Assembly (NCBI RefSeq): GCF_000721175.1
Contig: NZ_JOEZ01000028.1
Span: 1 to 64,000 of the forward strand
Direction: 5' to 3'
DNA: 64,000 nucleotides
From: Streptomyces anulatus
GTDB taxonomy: Bacteria > Actinomycetota > Actinomycetes > Streptomycetales > Streptomycetaceae
Below, piece after piece: positions 16,167-24,329 of this stretch. The number at the start of each line of letters is the position of its first letter. The first letter of the stretch is position 1. Made by a program: the position numbers and the translations under genes. Below the pieces are notes generated by a model that was not told where the DNA came from, made no database searches, and saw only the letters and a list, made by a program, of their open reading frames with translations.

Positions 16167-17164
16167 CGGAGGGCCTCCTTGGGCTGGTCGTTCCGGCCGG
16201 GCGCCCCGGATCCGGTGAGGGCGAAGAACACGTCGTCGAGGTCGGGGGTGTGCACGGTCAGCTCGTCGGCCTCGATCCCGGCCGCGTCCAGCCAGTCGAG
16301 GATGGAGCGCAGTTCACGCTGACTGCCGCCACTGGGGATCTGGAGCGACAGCGCCTCGGCGTCACCGGTGGCCTCGCGCAGGGCGAAGGCGGCTGACCGG
16401 TAGGCGTCCGGGTCGGTGAAGCGGAGCCTGACGTGCCCGCCGGGGACGATCCGCTTCAGCTCCTCGGCACTGCCCTCGGCGGCGATCCTCCCGTCGTTCA
16501 GCACGGCGATACGGTCGGCCAGCTCGTCGGCCTCCTCCAGGTACTGGGTGGTGAGGAAGACGGTGACGCCGCCCGCGACCAGTTCGCGGATGATCCCCCA
16601 CATGGTGTGGCGGGAACGCGGGTCGAGACCCGTGGTCGGCTCGTCCAGGAAGATGATCCGCGGGGAGCCGACCAGCGTCATGGCGATGTCCAGGCGGCGC
16701 TTCATGCCGCCGGAGTAGCCGGCGGCAGGCTTCCTCGCCGCCTCCACGAGGTCGAAGCGCTCCAGCAGTTCGGCGGCGACCCGGCGGCCCTCCCGGCGCG
16801 GCAGGTGGTGCAGGTCGGCCATGAGCAGCATGTTCTCCTCACCGGTGATCAGCCCGTCCACGGCGGAGAACTGCCCGGTGACGCCGATCGCGGCGCGCAC
16901 GGCCTGCGGGTCGGTGGCCACGTCATGCCCTCCGACGCGGAGTTCGCCCGCGTCGGCGGTGACGAGGGTGGAGAGGATGTTGACGGCGGTGGTCTTGCCC
17001 GCGCCGTTGGGGCCGAGCAGGGAGAAGACGGTGCCCTCGGGCACCGACAGGTCGATGCCGTCGAGCACGAGCTTGTCGCCGTAGGACTTGCGCAGTCCGG
17101 TGGCGGTGATCGCCTGCGTCGCGGCCCGGCCGGCGAGCGGCGCGGAGGCCCGGGTGACAGTCAT
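16163..17164 (-). CDS. ABC transporter ATP-binding protein (DrrA-like)
   Basis: A 333-residue ATPase. Walker A GPNGAGKTTAV lies near residue 55, the signature YSGGMKRRLDIAM near 150 and Walker B RIIFLDEPTTGLDPRSR near 170, followed by the H-loop TTQYLEEADELADRIAVL. The C-terminal extension of about 90 residues is the DrrA-type regulatory domain ending in TPDLDDVFFALTG. It couples ATP hydrolysis to the permease encoded downstream and is translationally linked to it. It follows the DUF4097 gene by 58 bp, suggesting one operon. Confidence 0.92.
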   Translation of the reverse strand: MTVTRASAPLAGRAATQAITATGLRKSYGDKLVLDGIDLSVPEGTVFSLLGPNGAGKTTAVNILSTLVTADAGELRVGGHDVATDPQAVRAAIGVTGQFSAVDGLITGEENMLLMADLHHLPRREGRRVAAELLERFDLVEAARKPAAGYSGGMKRRLDIAMTLVGSPRIIFLDEPTTGLDPRSRHTMWGIIRELVAGGVTVFLTTQYLEEADELADRIAVLNDGRIAAEGSAEELKRIVPGGHVRLRFTDPDAYRSAAFALREATGDAEALSLQIPSGGSQRELRSILDWLDAAGIEADELTVHTPDLDDVFFALTGSGAPGRNDQPKEALR

Positions 17165-17222
17165 GCTGATTCCCTTTCACGAGCGGTGGGTCGGGCGTGG
17201 GCGGTGCGGGACGCGGCGGAGC

Positions 17223-18113
17223 TCAGGCGCGGCGGACGATGATGTCGCCGGCCCCGCTCCGGGCGTGCACCTCGACGGTCTCGTCGGAGTCCTCGGGACC
17301 GGCGGCGGCGCCGAGCGAGTTGCGTACGGTGCCGAACTTGGGGTTCAGGTCGAGCCAGGCGGCGGTGCCCTCGTGGATGCCCACTTCGAGGTCGCCGACG
17401 GAGGTGCGCAGAGCGATGCGGCCACGGGTCACGTCGCCGACGCGGATGCGCCCGTTGGAGGAGTTCGCGTCGACCCCGGCATGGGCGACGCCGATCTCGA
17501 TGCGCCCGTTGGCCGACTTGGCGACGACGTCGCCGTGCGCGACGCCCACGGAGATGTCGCCGTTGGCCGCGTTGACCTTCAGCGCACCGCCGATCTCGTC
17601 GATCCCGGTCGTACCGTTGCCGTTCTTGACGACCGCCGCCCCGGTGACCGCACCGACCTCGACCCGGCCGGATCCGACGACTTCGGCGTCCCCGGTGGTG
17701 CGGGCCAGCCGGATGTCGCCGTGGTCGGTCCTGAGCTCGGCGCGGGCCGCCTCGTCCACCTGGAGGTCGCCGAGCGAGGTCGTGAGCTTCACGTCCCCGA
17801 GGGGGCCTTCGCAGAAGAAGCCGCCCAGGGCGGAGGTGCCCCGTACGTCGGATCCGGCGGGCAGTTCGATGCTGACCACGACGGTGCCCGGCTTCCCGAA
17901 GAGCGACCGCTTCTTCGGGGTCCTGACGGTGAGACGGCCGCCCGAGCAGGTGACCTGGGTCTGCTGCACGGCGCGCACGTCGTCCTCGTCGGACCCGTTG
18001 CCCGGCAGCACCTCGACGACGGTGTCGGCGCGCTTGCCGGCGGTGACGCGGGCGGTGCCGGCGTCCAGCTCGACGACGGCGGAGATCGGCTCAGGAGTAT
18101 CGAAAGAAGGCAT
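17223..18113 (-). CDS. DUF4097-family beta-repeat protein
   Basis: A 296-residue protein made of short repeating beta strands with the rhythm A(x)GDVxV / SNGRIxIGxAxGxV, as in the DUF4097 (DUF4098/adhesin-like) family: VNAANGDISVGVAHGDVVAK then SANGRIEIGVAHAGVDANSS. Such proteins form a right-handed beta-helix. No signal peptide or membrane helix is evident. Members often sit next to ABC transporters or anti-sigma genes in actinobacteria, as here, but their job is unknown. It lies between the RHH regulator gene and the DrrA-like ATPase gene. Confidence 0.85.
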   Translation of the reverse strand: MPSFDTPEPISAVVELDAGTARVTAGKRADTVVEVLPGNGSDEDDVRAVQQTQVTCSGGRLTVRTPKKRSLFGKPGTVVVSIELPAGSDVRGTSALGGFFCEGPLGDVKLTTSLGDLQVDEAARAELRTDHGDIRLARTTGDAEVVGSGRVEVGAVTGAAVVKNGNGTTGIDEIGGALKVNAANGDISVGVAHGDVVAKSANGRIEIGVAHAGVDANSSNGRIRVGDVTRGRIALRTSVGDLEVGIHEGTAAWLDLNPKFGTVRNSLGAAAGPEDSDETVEVHARSGAGDIIVRRA

Positions 18114-18238
18114 GGCTGTCCCGTCCTCTTGGCTCGGTGAGTGATGAGTGATGGGTGATCAGTGGCATCGGCCGGATCGGCGATCCGCCCGTGAAGTGGT
18201 GCCGCCTGCGGGCCCGGCGGGCCTGGGGCGTGTCCGGC

Positions 18239-18766
18239 TCAGCGGACCCAGCCGGTGAAGCCGCCGCGACCGCCCGCGCCCTTGCCCCGGCCCGGCGCGC
18301 TCGCCCGCCCCCCACCGTCGAGGGAGACGGACACGGCCCGCACGAGCCAGGCGTTGACCGACAGCCCCTCGGCCGCCGCGGCGCTCTCGGCCCGGCCCTT
18401 GAGGTGGGCGGGGAGGCGGAGGTTGATCCGCACCATGGTGTCGTCGTCGGCCTCCGTGCCCTGCGGCGCGGCCACCGCGGGAGCCACGACCGGCTCCTGC
18501 GCCTCCCGCACCGGCTCGGGCACCGGCGGCGGCGTCACCACGAACTCGGGATCGAGCCCGCGCAGCCGTACGTCGACCGAACCGGGCGCCAGCTCCCGGG
18601 TGACCTCACCCATGGCCGCGGAGAGCACGTTGAGCAGGGCCAGCCGGGCGGCGGACTCCAGGGGGGCGCTGAGCCGCTCGGCCAGGGCGCGGGCTTCGTC
18701 GCCGCCGGCGCCCGCGGCGACGGCGAGTTCCCGCCGGAGATTGTCGACGTAAGGGGTGAGGTCCAT
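18239..18766 (-). CDS. Ribbon-helix-helix (HicB/CopG-like) regulator
   Basis: A 175-residue protein. The first 75 residues form an Ala/Leu/Arg helical domain (MDLTPYVDNLRRELAVAAGA), followed by a Pro/Val-rich linker. A C-terminal ribbon-helix-helix domain spans about 115-150: MVRINLRLPAHLKGRAESAA then AAEGLSVNAWLVRAVSVSL. The tail is Gly/Arg-rich. RHH proteins bind short repeated DNA sites as dimers, usually near their own promoters. This gene heads the DUF4097/ABC set on the same strand, and an array of TGGC(A/G)CC repeats lies immediately upstream. The ATG at 18766 gives the conserved start. Confidence 0.8.
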   Translation of the reverse strand: MDLTPYVDNLRRELAVAAGAGGDEARALAERLSAPLESAARLALLNVLSAAMGEVTRELAPGSVDVRLRGLDPEFVVTPPPVPEPVREAQEPVVAPAVAAPQGTEADDDTMVRINLRLPAHLKGRAESAAAAEGLSVNAWLVRAVSVSLDGGGRASAPGRGKGAGGRGGFTGWVR

Positions 18767-18776
18767 GGAGCCATCA

Positions 18777-19002
18777 TGGCACACACATGGCACCACTTCG
18801 AGCCACAATGGCGCCCGACACTCAGGATCGCCCCTGACCTGCGGCATTACCGCCAAGCATGCCGGAATGGCACCGCACAAGCCCCCCGGATGACCAAAGA
18901 TGGCACCACATCGACACCGCGTGGCACCACGCGGCGCACCCCTGCCTCCGCGTGGCACACCCACCCCGCAGCCGAAGCCGGACGCACCGACGGCTGGCGC
19001 CA
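18777..19002. repeat. Array of TGGC(A/G)CC repeats, candidate RHH operator array
   Basis: Eight direct copies on the plus strand begin at 18777, 18788, 18809, 18868, 18901, 18922, 18953 and 18995. Three read TGGCACCAC in full and two are TGGCGCC. Most intervals (11, 21, 33, 21, 31, 42) are close to whole helical turns; one (59) is not. The array fills the gene-free stretch before the RHH gene; the rest of 18767-19053 shows nothing else. Confidence 0.6.
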
Positions 19003-19053
19003 CGCGCGCGAAACAACCGGGCGTGCGCCGCCCGAAGCCGCCCGGAAATGAAT

Positions 19054-19088
19054 GAAGCTCAGGTCAGAGCGCATCCGACCTGAGCTTC
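19054..19088. terminator. 12-bp-stem hairpin next to the tRNA fragment
   Basis: GAAGCTCAGGTC (19054-19065) pairs perfectly with GACCTGAGCTTC (19077-19088). It sits 5 bp beyond the truncated tRNA-Thr 3' copy, where a tRNA terminator would lie. It is probably the original tRNA-Thr terminator, displaced by insertion of the island. Confidence 0.7.
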
Positions 19089-19093
19089 ACGCT

Positions 19094-19136
19094 GAGCCCC
19101 CTGTCGGATTCGAACCGACGACCTACGCAATACAAG
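19094..19136 (-). repeat. Duplicated 3' part of tRNA-Thr (distal attachment repeat)
   Basis: A 43-bp stretch matches 25273-25315 with one mismatch (at 19130). It runs from the discriminator end through the T-arm to the anticodon stem, then diverges. The 5' half of a tRNA is missing here, so this is not a working tRNA gene but the second attachment-site copy left by integration into the complete gene at 25274-25347. Confidence 0.85.
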
Positions 19137-19365
19137 GGCAGCACATCGGCCATGATGACCCCTCCCATGATCATTACTGAGAGTTGTTATCTCATGACTC
19201 TGGGTACTCATGGTCGCGGTTGCCTGAACGACGATTGCGCTACGCCGGAGGACCTTCATCTGGCTGCCCTCGGGAGTGGGCGGAGCGGTGGGACCACAGG
19301 GAGAACGGACGCCCCCGAGCATGGCCACATCGTATTCGTGCCCGGGAGCCGGTGGCCTCTCGAGG

Positions 19366-19908
19366 TTAGAGAATCGCCCGGGCGACCCGCTGCCTCAGCC
19401 GCTCATCGGAAAAGCTCTCCACCGTGCGCCATGCTGCATCGGTGACTTCTTCGGCCTGCAGTTCGCCGATGTCGGCAGTGGTACGGAAGAGGAAGCGGAA
19501 GTCGAAGTGCTGATGGGCGGGCTCGCTCTTGGTCGGATCGGCGGCGATGGGGTGGATATCGATGTGCAGTGGGATCTCGCTGTGCGGGGTGACGACCTGG
19601 GGTGGGATGCCGGTCTCCTCGGCGAGCTCACGGCCAGCGGCCTGCAGGAGCGTGTCGTCCGAGGGTTCGATGTGACCACCGGGCAGCAGCCATTTGCCGG
19701 TGGCGTTATGGAGGATGTGCAGGACGCGGCCGTCACGGCCGACGAGGATCGCCCCCGCGGTGACGTGTCCCGGCAGGGACTTGCGGCTGGTGAGGTCGTC
19801 GCCGTCGTCGAGGAGGCCCTGGACGACGGTGATCTCGCGCTTGTCCTCGGGGTGCTGGTCGAGGTACGCGGTGATGGTGGTGCGGATGTGCTGGGCCGTG
19901 ATGGGCAT
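19366..19908 (-). CDS. Nudix hydrolase
   Basis: A 180-residue Nudix protein. The box reads GGHIEPSDD ... GRELAEETGI near residues 75-100; the REUXEEXGU core that binds Mg2+ is intact, while the first Glu of the consensus is Asp. Nudix enzymes cleave X-linked nucleoside diphosphates; the substrate here is unknown. The C-terminal EEVTDAAWRTVESFSDERL segment is typical of relatives. It is last in the five-gene left operon of the island. A GTG at 19917 overlapping the upstream stop is an alternative start; the ATG at 19908 has AGGTGA just upstream. Confidence 0.85.
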   Translation of the reverse strand: MPITAQHIRTTITAYLDQHPEDKREITVVQGLLDDGDDLTSRKSLPGHVTAGAILVGRDGRVLHILHNATGKWLLPGGHIEPSDDTLLQAAGRELAEETGIPPQVVTPHSEIPLHIDIHPIAADPTKSEPAHQHFDFRFLFRTTADIGELQAEEVTDAAWRTVESFSDERLRQRVARAIL

Positions 19909-19913
19909 GGTGA

Positions 19914-21035
19914 TCACCTGTTGAAGTAGGAGAGCCAGGTCGCCGCGATGGCCTCGCGGTCAGGTGCGGAGACCTCGTGGATGCCAGGGGTGAGGTCCCC
20001 GTGGGTAAGCATCCTGATCGCGGCGAGGATCTCGGCCTGGATCAGGAAGATGAACGGTCCAACGCTTGCGCCGTGGATGAAGTTGACGGCATTGCCGCCG
20101 TTCGCCAGATAGAAGTAATGGCCGGTGGTCTGGTAGCGGGTGACGTGGTCGCCGACGACCGTGCGGGTGTAGACGTCCGGCAGGCCGGCGAGGTCGAGCT
20201 CGTCCTCGCTGGAGGTGACGGTGGCGACGTAGGCGCCGTTGCGCAGGTGGGAGAAGTCCTCGCCGCGCAGGGAGACCGCGCCGGTGGCGCAGAGCACCAG
20301 CCCGGCACCCGTGAGAGCGGTCTCACGGTCGCGGGCGACGGTGAACCCCTGGGACAGGGCCTGAGTACGTCGGACGGGGTCGATGTCGAAGACGGTGACC
20401 TGGACGCCCTTGGCGTGCAGGAGCCTGGCGATGGAGGAGCCGAGCTTGCCGAAGCCGATCACCAGGGCGGGGCGGCCGTGGAGGATGTCGCCGCGGCCAC
20501 GCATGACGGCCTCGGTGGAGAACACCACGGACTGGCCAACGAGGAAGTCCTCGGGGTCCTTGAGCGGGGAGCGGGCCACCGAGACCACAGGGCAGGGCAG
20601 CTTGTCGAGGGCGTCGTAGCGGCGGTGGCCGTTCTCGGTGTCCTCGACGACGCCGACCAGGCGACCGGTGAAGCGGCTGTGGAGGTCGGTGAGGGTAGGG
20701 GAGAAGTAGCCCCCGACGTCGAGGAGGGCGACGGATTCTCCGGCGGCCCGGGATTCGAGGTAGTCCAGTGCCGTGTCCGGGTCGGCGAACAGTTCGCGGG
20801 TGAGCGAGTCGACGGCGACGGTCCGCTCGGTCTCACGCTGGGCGGCCGGGTCGACGGACTTCGGCTTGGGCAGCACCGCCGCGAGCCGGGTCATCGAGGC
20901 GACGGCACGGACGAATGCGGGGCGCTCGGCCAACAGGTGAGTGATCAGGAGCGACGAGGTCTGCTCGTCGGGGGCGAACTGGGCGGCGATCCGGGCGAAG
21001 TAGGCGTCCAGCTTGGCGCGTTCGAAGGTTTCCAT
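19914..21035 (-). CDS. S-adenosylhomocysteine-hydrolase-like NAD-binding protein
   Basis: A 373-residue protein with a Rossmann domain like the NAD domain of adenosylhomocysteinase: PALVIGFGKLGSSIARLLHA near residue 205, acidic VTVFDIDP following, then GAGLVLCATGAVSLRGEDF and NGAYVATVTSSEDELD. This resembles AHCY's GYGxVG...ATG segments. The N-terminal half only loosely resembles the AHCY substrate domain, and the protein is about 80-100 residues shorter than bacterial AHCY (about 470). It may be a divergent dehydrogenase-like enzyme. The ATG at 21035 follows GAGGGA. It lies between an unknown gene and the Nudix gene in the island. Confidence 0.75.
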   Translation of the reverse strand: METFERAKLDAYFARIAAQFAPDEQTSSLLITHLLAERPAFVRAVASMTRLAAVLPKPKSVDPAAQRETERTVAVDSLTRELFADPDTALDYLESRAAGESVALLDVGGYFSPTLTDLHSRFTGRLVGVVEDTENGHRRYDALDKLPCPVVSVARSPLKDPEDFLVGQSVVFSTEAVMRGRGDILHGRPALVIGFGKLGSSIARLLHAKGVQVTVFDIDPVRRTQALSQGFTVARDRETALTGAGLVLCATGAVSLRGEDFSHLRNGAYVATVTSSEDELDLAGLPDVYTRTVVGDHVTRYQTTGHYFYLANGGNAVNFIHGASVGPFIFLIQAEILAAIRMLTHGDLTPGIHEVSAPDREAIAATWLSYFNR

Positions 21036-21086
21036 CTCAGTTCCCTCTCGTCCGTACAACCGGAACGTGCAGGAGGTTTCAGGCGG

Positions 21087-21557
21087 TCAGCGGGTGCGGG
21101 CCATCCCGTACAGCAGCCGGTCGGACCGGCTTGCCGTACCCAGGTAGGTGTCGAGCTGGGATGCGTCGGCGGACTGCGACAACGATTCCAAGCCGAGCAG
21201 GAGAACGGCTGTGCCGGTGCGGGCGACCAGAGCCGTCCAGGCGGGGCGGCTCGGCAGCCGCAGCCTGTGGAAGGCGCCGGGGAAGTGCAGAAACACTTGG
21301 TCGCCAATGATGTGCAGGCAGCGGCCGGCGTCCGGAACCACGTCCTCTGCCCGGCCCAGTCCGCCGAGGCTGTCCGCGAGACACCGCATGCGGGCTTCGA
21401 GCGCGTCAGCGGTGTCGGGGAGAGCCGGGGCAGGACTGTGCGTGATCAGGATGTGGGCGATCTCGCGGTCGTCCGGACCGATGCCCGGCCAGCTCCAAGC
21501 AGCGAGCGAGAGCAGTAGTCGGGGCTCAGGTCCGGTCGGAGTAGGGATGGCGGTCAC
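21087..21557 (-). CDS. Unknown island protein
   Basis: A 156-residue soluble protein, GTG start at 21557 overlapping the previous stop (GTGA), with GGGAACCGG upstream. I recognise no family. Visible features: an N-terminal LLLSLAAWSWPG, DDREIAHILITHSPAPALPD, a central GDQVFLHFPGAFHRLRLPSR and a helical C-terminus (SDRLLYGMART). There is no signal peptide or zinc motif. Tight coupling to the RsbW-like ATPase gene suggests a joint function. Confidence 0.6.
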   Translation of the reverse strand: MTAIPTPTGPEPRLLLSLAAWSWPGIGPDDREIAHILITHSPAPALPDTADALEARMRCLADSLGGLGRAEDVVPDAGRCLHIIGDQVFLHFPGAFHRLRLPSRPAWTALVARTGTAVLLLGLESLSQSADASQLDTYLGTASRSDRLLYGMARTR

Positions 21558-21967
21558 GCCCGGTTCCCTCCCGCGCCCTTGAAGGAGGACCAAACGATCT
21601 TCCCGAAAGGCGTGCGGTCCTGCACTCCCCAGTCGTCGGCGAGCGCGGCCACCAGGACCAGGCCGCGTCCGGACAGGTCGGTGTCGGCGGCCTCACGCGT
21701 CTTGGGGCGTTCGCGGCGGCTGTCGTGCACCTCCAGGCGTACGCCGTCGTCCTCGGCGTCGAGGCGGACCAGGAATCCGTGGTCGGAGACGGTGCCGTGG
21801 ACCAGCGCGTTCGTCGCCAGCTCGGAGACGCAGAGACGGACATCGTCGATCCGTTCACCACGGCCCCACCCGGCCAGGGTCGCGGTGGCGAATTCCCGCG
21901 CCTGTTGGACGGATTTGGGAGTGACCTCGAAGAAGCGCTGGTCCGTTTCGATCATGGGTGTCCTCAT
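21554..21967 (-). CDS. RsbW-type ATP-binding protein (HATPase_c_2)
   Basis: A 137-residue GHKL-fold protein of the anti-sigma/serine-kinase-like type. The N box is CVSELATNALVHGTVS near residue 45, the G1 box LEVHDSRRERP near 75, and the G2 region LSGRGLVLVAALADDWG near 95. In Streptomyces such small ATPases are very often encoded beside XRE regulators, as in this island. A 4-bp ATGA overlap joins it to the upstream gene and a GTGA overlap to the downstream gene. Confidence 0.85.
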   Translation of the reverse strand: MRTPMIETDQRFFEVTPKSVQQAREFATATLAGWGRGERIDDVRLCVSELATNALVHGTVSDHGFLVRLDAEDDGVRLEVHDSRRERPKTREAADTDLSGRGLVLVAALADDWGVQDRTPFGKIVWSSFKGAGGNRA

Positions 21968-22392
21968 GACTCGGCGTCCAGGAGGCGGGCGGGTCCGCAG
22001 CCGTGGCGGGGAGCAGTGCCACTGGAGGCGCCCGACGCGCGCGCAGGGCAGGGCCGCCGGACGAGCAGTAGCCGGGAGCCGGCCGCCTCAATCCACCGAC
22101 CGCGCTCAGCGGCTATCGCCTTCGGGCCAAGGTGGGACGCGGCCGGGGCGAGTACGCCGTAGACGTCCGGCAGGGCCAACACGTCCAGCAGACCAGTGAA
22201 GGCCGCCGAACCGGGTCCGGCACTCGCCTCGCGATCAGTGAAGACGCCGGACAGCTCCAGCTCGTGCCTGCGGCAGTACTCGGCGAGCGAGGCGGCCAGC
22301 GCCTCTTGCCTGGCTTCGGAGACCCGCACCAGCCGCAGGAATCCGTAGATGACAGGCCCGCTGACCGGGCGATGTTCCGTGAGGGGTTCCAT
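21964..22392 (-). CDS. Resolvase-N-terminal-like protein, probably non-catalytic
   Basis: A 142-residue protein resembling the catalytic N-domain of serine recombinases: YGFLRLVRVSEARQEALAAS, CRRHELELSGVFTDREASAG, AFTGLLDVLALPDVYGVLAP and RGRWIEAAGSRLLLVRR follow the strand-helix order of that fold. The Arg-rich LDRL(S/G)R motif is replaced by SHLGP, and no DNA-binding C-domain is present, so recombination is unlikely. It heads the left operon, with the divergent XRE gene 153 bp away. The ATG at 22392 has no good ribosome-binding site. Confidence 0.55.
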   Translation of the reverse strand: MEPLTEHRPVSGPVIYGFLRLVRVSEARQEALAASLAEYCRRHELELSGVFTDREASAGPGSAAFTGLLDVLALPDVYGVLAPAASHLGPKAIAAERGRWIEAAGSRLLLVRRPCPARASGASSGTAPRHGCGPARLLDAES

Positions 22393-22545
22393 GCTGGGGA
22401 CCGTCCAAGGAGTCGGCAGGTGGTGACGCTCCTGAGCATGGAGGTCCCCGAACTCCTGGCCAATCACCCGTCGTTCTACTTCCGTTCCACTTCCGTCCCG
22501 CCGCCCCCGGGCATCTGCTTCGATGACGGTGGAAGGGAGCAAGGC

Positions 22546-23646
22546 GTGGCAACCGTGCACCACTGGACCGGCCTGGAGGCCAGGGCTCTGCGTCTCGCTC
22601 TACGTCTGAGCGTGCGGGCCTTTGCCGAGCACCTCGGTGTGGCCGTCGCGACGGTCTCGAAGTGGGAGAGCAAGCGCGCCGAGACCGAGCCCAGACCTGA
22701 CACCCAGGCCATCCTCGACACCGCCCTCGGACGCGCTGACGCTCCCGCCCACCTGCGTTTCGAGACCCTCCTGTCCGAGATGGCCAGCACCGTGCAGAAC
22801 GCCGGGCGGCGCGTCACCACTGCCGGCCCGCGAGCTTGGGAGTACGAATCGTGGGCCGAGGACCTGGACCGCGTGGTGGTCGCGCTCTCCCGCCAGAACT
22901 TCGCCTTCGCCGACAGCCTGCTCAGCCGCTGGCTGACGCGGTACGACGCCAGGGAAATGGACGAGAAGGGCCTGTACCTTTTCGCCCGATCGACTGCGCT
23001 GCTCGGTGACGTCAAACGCGACCAAGGCGCTGTGCTCGGACCACTCTCCGCCCAGCACTCCTACACCAGGGCGCGCGCGGTCTTCACCCAGCTCGACATC
23101 CCGCGACGTGTCGCGCAGCTCGACCTTTCCCTCGCGGTGATCACGGAAATGTCCGGCAGCCTGGAGGTTGCCGCCCGCCACTACGAAGCCCTCGCCGTCG
23201 ACGACCGGCTCTCCCGTCGGGACCGTGCCAGGGCCCGCCTGTGGGTGGGCACGGCGCTGAGCAAGAACGGTCGGCACGACTACGCGACCCGCGTCATGCA
23301 GGCCGCGACCCGCGACTTCGAGGACCTCACCGAACCCGACGACTGGTCGGTGGCCCACCAGAAACTAGCCCTTGCCCGCCGAGGTGCCGACGACCTCACC
23401 CAAGCCCTGCACTACATCGACATCGCCCGCGGCAGTGGAGCCACCGACTCACCGATGCAACGCGTACGGCTGGATACCGCCCATGGCCACATCCTGCTCT
23501 CCGACACGGCGACCCGGGATGATGGGCTCCTTGTCCTCGATCGGGCCACGCGCACGGCCGCGCAGTATGGACTCGTCCACCAATTGCGCAGTATCGAGGG
23601 CATCAAGGCCATGAACGAGGGGTCGACCGGCCCCCGGCGACGGTGA
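22546..23646 (+). CDS. XRE-family regulator with TPR-like C-terminus
   Basis: A 366-residue protein. The N-terminal HTH (about 5-65) is LRLALRLSVRAFAEHLGVAV then ATVSKWESKRAETEPRPD. The remaining 280 residues are an all-helical TPR-like region typical of long Streptomyces XRE regulators that read peptide or small-ligand signals. The GTG at 22546 follows GGAAGGGAGC. It heads the plus-strand operon of the island and is divergent from the resolvase-like/RsbW-like operon, so it may control both through the 153-bp intergenic space. Confidence 0.82.
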   Translation: MATVHHWTGLEARALRLALRLSVRAFAEHLGVAVATVSKWESKRAETEPRPDTQAILDTALGRADAPAHLRFETLLSEMASTVQNAGRRVTTAGPRAWEYESWAEDLDRVVVALSRQNFAFADSLLSRWLTRYDAREMDEKGLYLFARSTALLGDVKRDQGAVLGPLSAQHSYTRARAVFTQLDIPRRVAQLDLSLAVITEMSGSLEVAARHYEALAVDDRLSRRDRARARLWVGTALSKNGRHDYATRVMQAATRDFEDLTEPDDWSVAHQKLALARRGADDLTQALHYIDIARGSGATDSPMQRVRLDTAHGHILLSDTATRDDGLLVLDRATRTAAQYGLVHQLRSIEGIKAMNEGSTGPRRR

Positions 23647-23660
23647 CCAGGGAGAGACGC

Positions 23661-24329
23661 GTGAGCGACAAGCAGCAGGCCATCACCGAGGACCAGTGGC
23701 ACCGGGCCGCGCTCATCTGGGACTACCACCAGATGCACCACCAGTTGCGGCCCGTCGACGTGGCGATCGGCCTGGGCAGCCACGACCTCGGCGTCGCCAC
23801 GCACTCCGCCGAGCTGTACCGCGCCGGACTCTTCTCGACCCTGGTCTTCACCGGCGGCAACAGCCCCACCACCGCCAAGGTCTTCCCCCGAGGCGAGGCC
23901 GTCCACTTCCGCGAGCACGCCATCTACCTCGGCGTACCCGCAGAGGCGATCCTGCTGGAACCGGACGCCGGCAACACGGGGCAGAACATCACTCTCTCCC
24001 GTCAGGTCCTTGCCGCCGCCGGTATCCACCCGACGACGGTGCTGCTGGTCTCCAAGCCCTATATGGAACGGCGGTCGTTCGCGACCGCCCGCAAGCTCTG
24101 GCCCGACGTCGAGATTCTCTGCGCGTCGGAGCCGTTGGAGCTCGACGACTACGTGAAGTCCATCGGCGACGAGAAGCTCGTGCTGGACATGCTCGTCGGC
24201 GATCTCCAGCGGGTCATCGAGTATCCGAAGCTCGGTTTCGCCATCGAGCAGGAGGTCCCGGAGGACGTGCATGCAGCGTACGAATCCCTCATCCGTGATG
24301 GCTTCATCAGCCGTCTCATCGCTTCCTGA
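23661..24329 (+). CDS. YdcF/DUF218-family protein
   Basis: A 222-residue cytosolic DUF218 protein related to YdcF. The family pattern is clear: DVAIGLGSHDLGVATHSAEL near residue 40, LFSTLVFTGGNSP, EPDAGNTGQNITLSRQVL near 115 and TTVLLVSKPYMERRSFATA. YdcF of E. coli binds S-adenosylmethionine, and SanA/ElyC relatives affect the envelope, but the enzymatic role is unsettled. No membrane helix is present. The GTG at 23661 follows GGGAG at 7 nt; a GTG at 23643 overlapping the XRE stop is an alternative. Confidence 0.85.
   Translation: MSDKQQAITEDQWHRAALIWDYHQMHHQLRPVDVAIGLGSHDLGVATHSAELYRAGLFSTLVFTGGNSPTTAKVFPRGEAVHFREHAIYLGVPAEAILLEPDAGNTGQNITLSRQVLAAAGIHPTTVLLVSKPYMERRSFATARKLWPDVEILCASEPLELDDYVKSIGDEKLVLDMLVGDLQRVIEYPKLGFAIEQEVPEDVHAAYESLIRDGFISRLIAS

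Noticed and set aside
12565..17164. Biosynthetic gene cluster around the AurF-like and DrrAB-like genes
   Set aside because: No synthase, carrier protein or tailoring set is present; the oxygenase/reductase pair and the transporter set are separate transcription units.
19094..19136. Second functional tRNA-Thr gene
   Set aside because: Only the 3' half is present and the anticodon stem is broken by mismatches; the 5' half (acceptor and D-arm) is missing.
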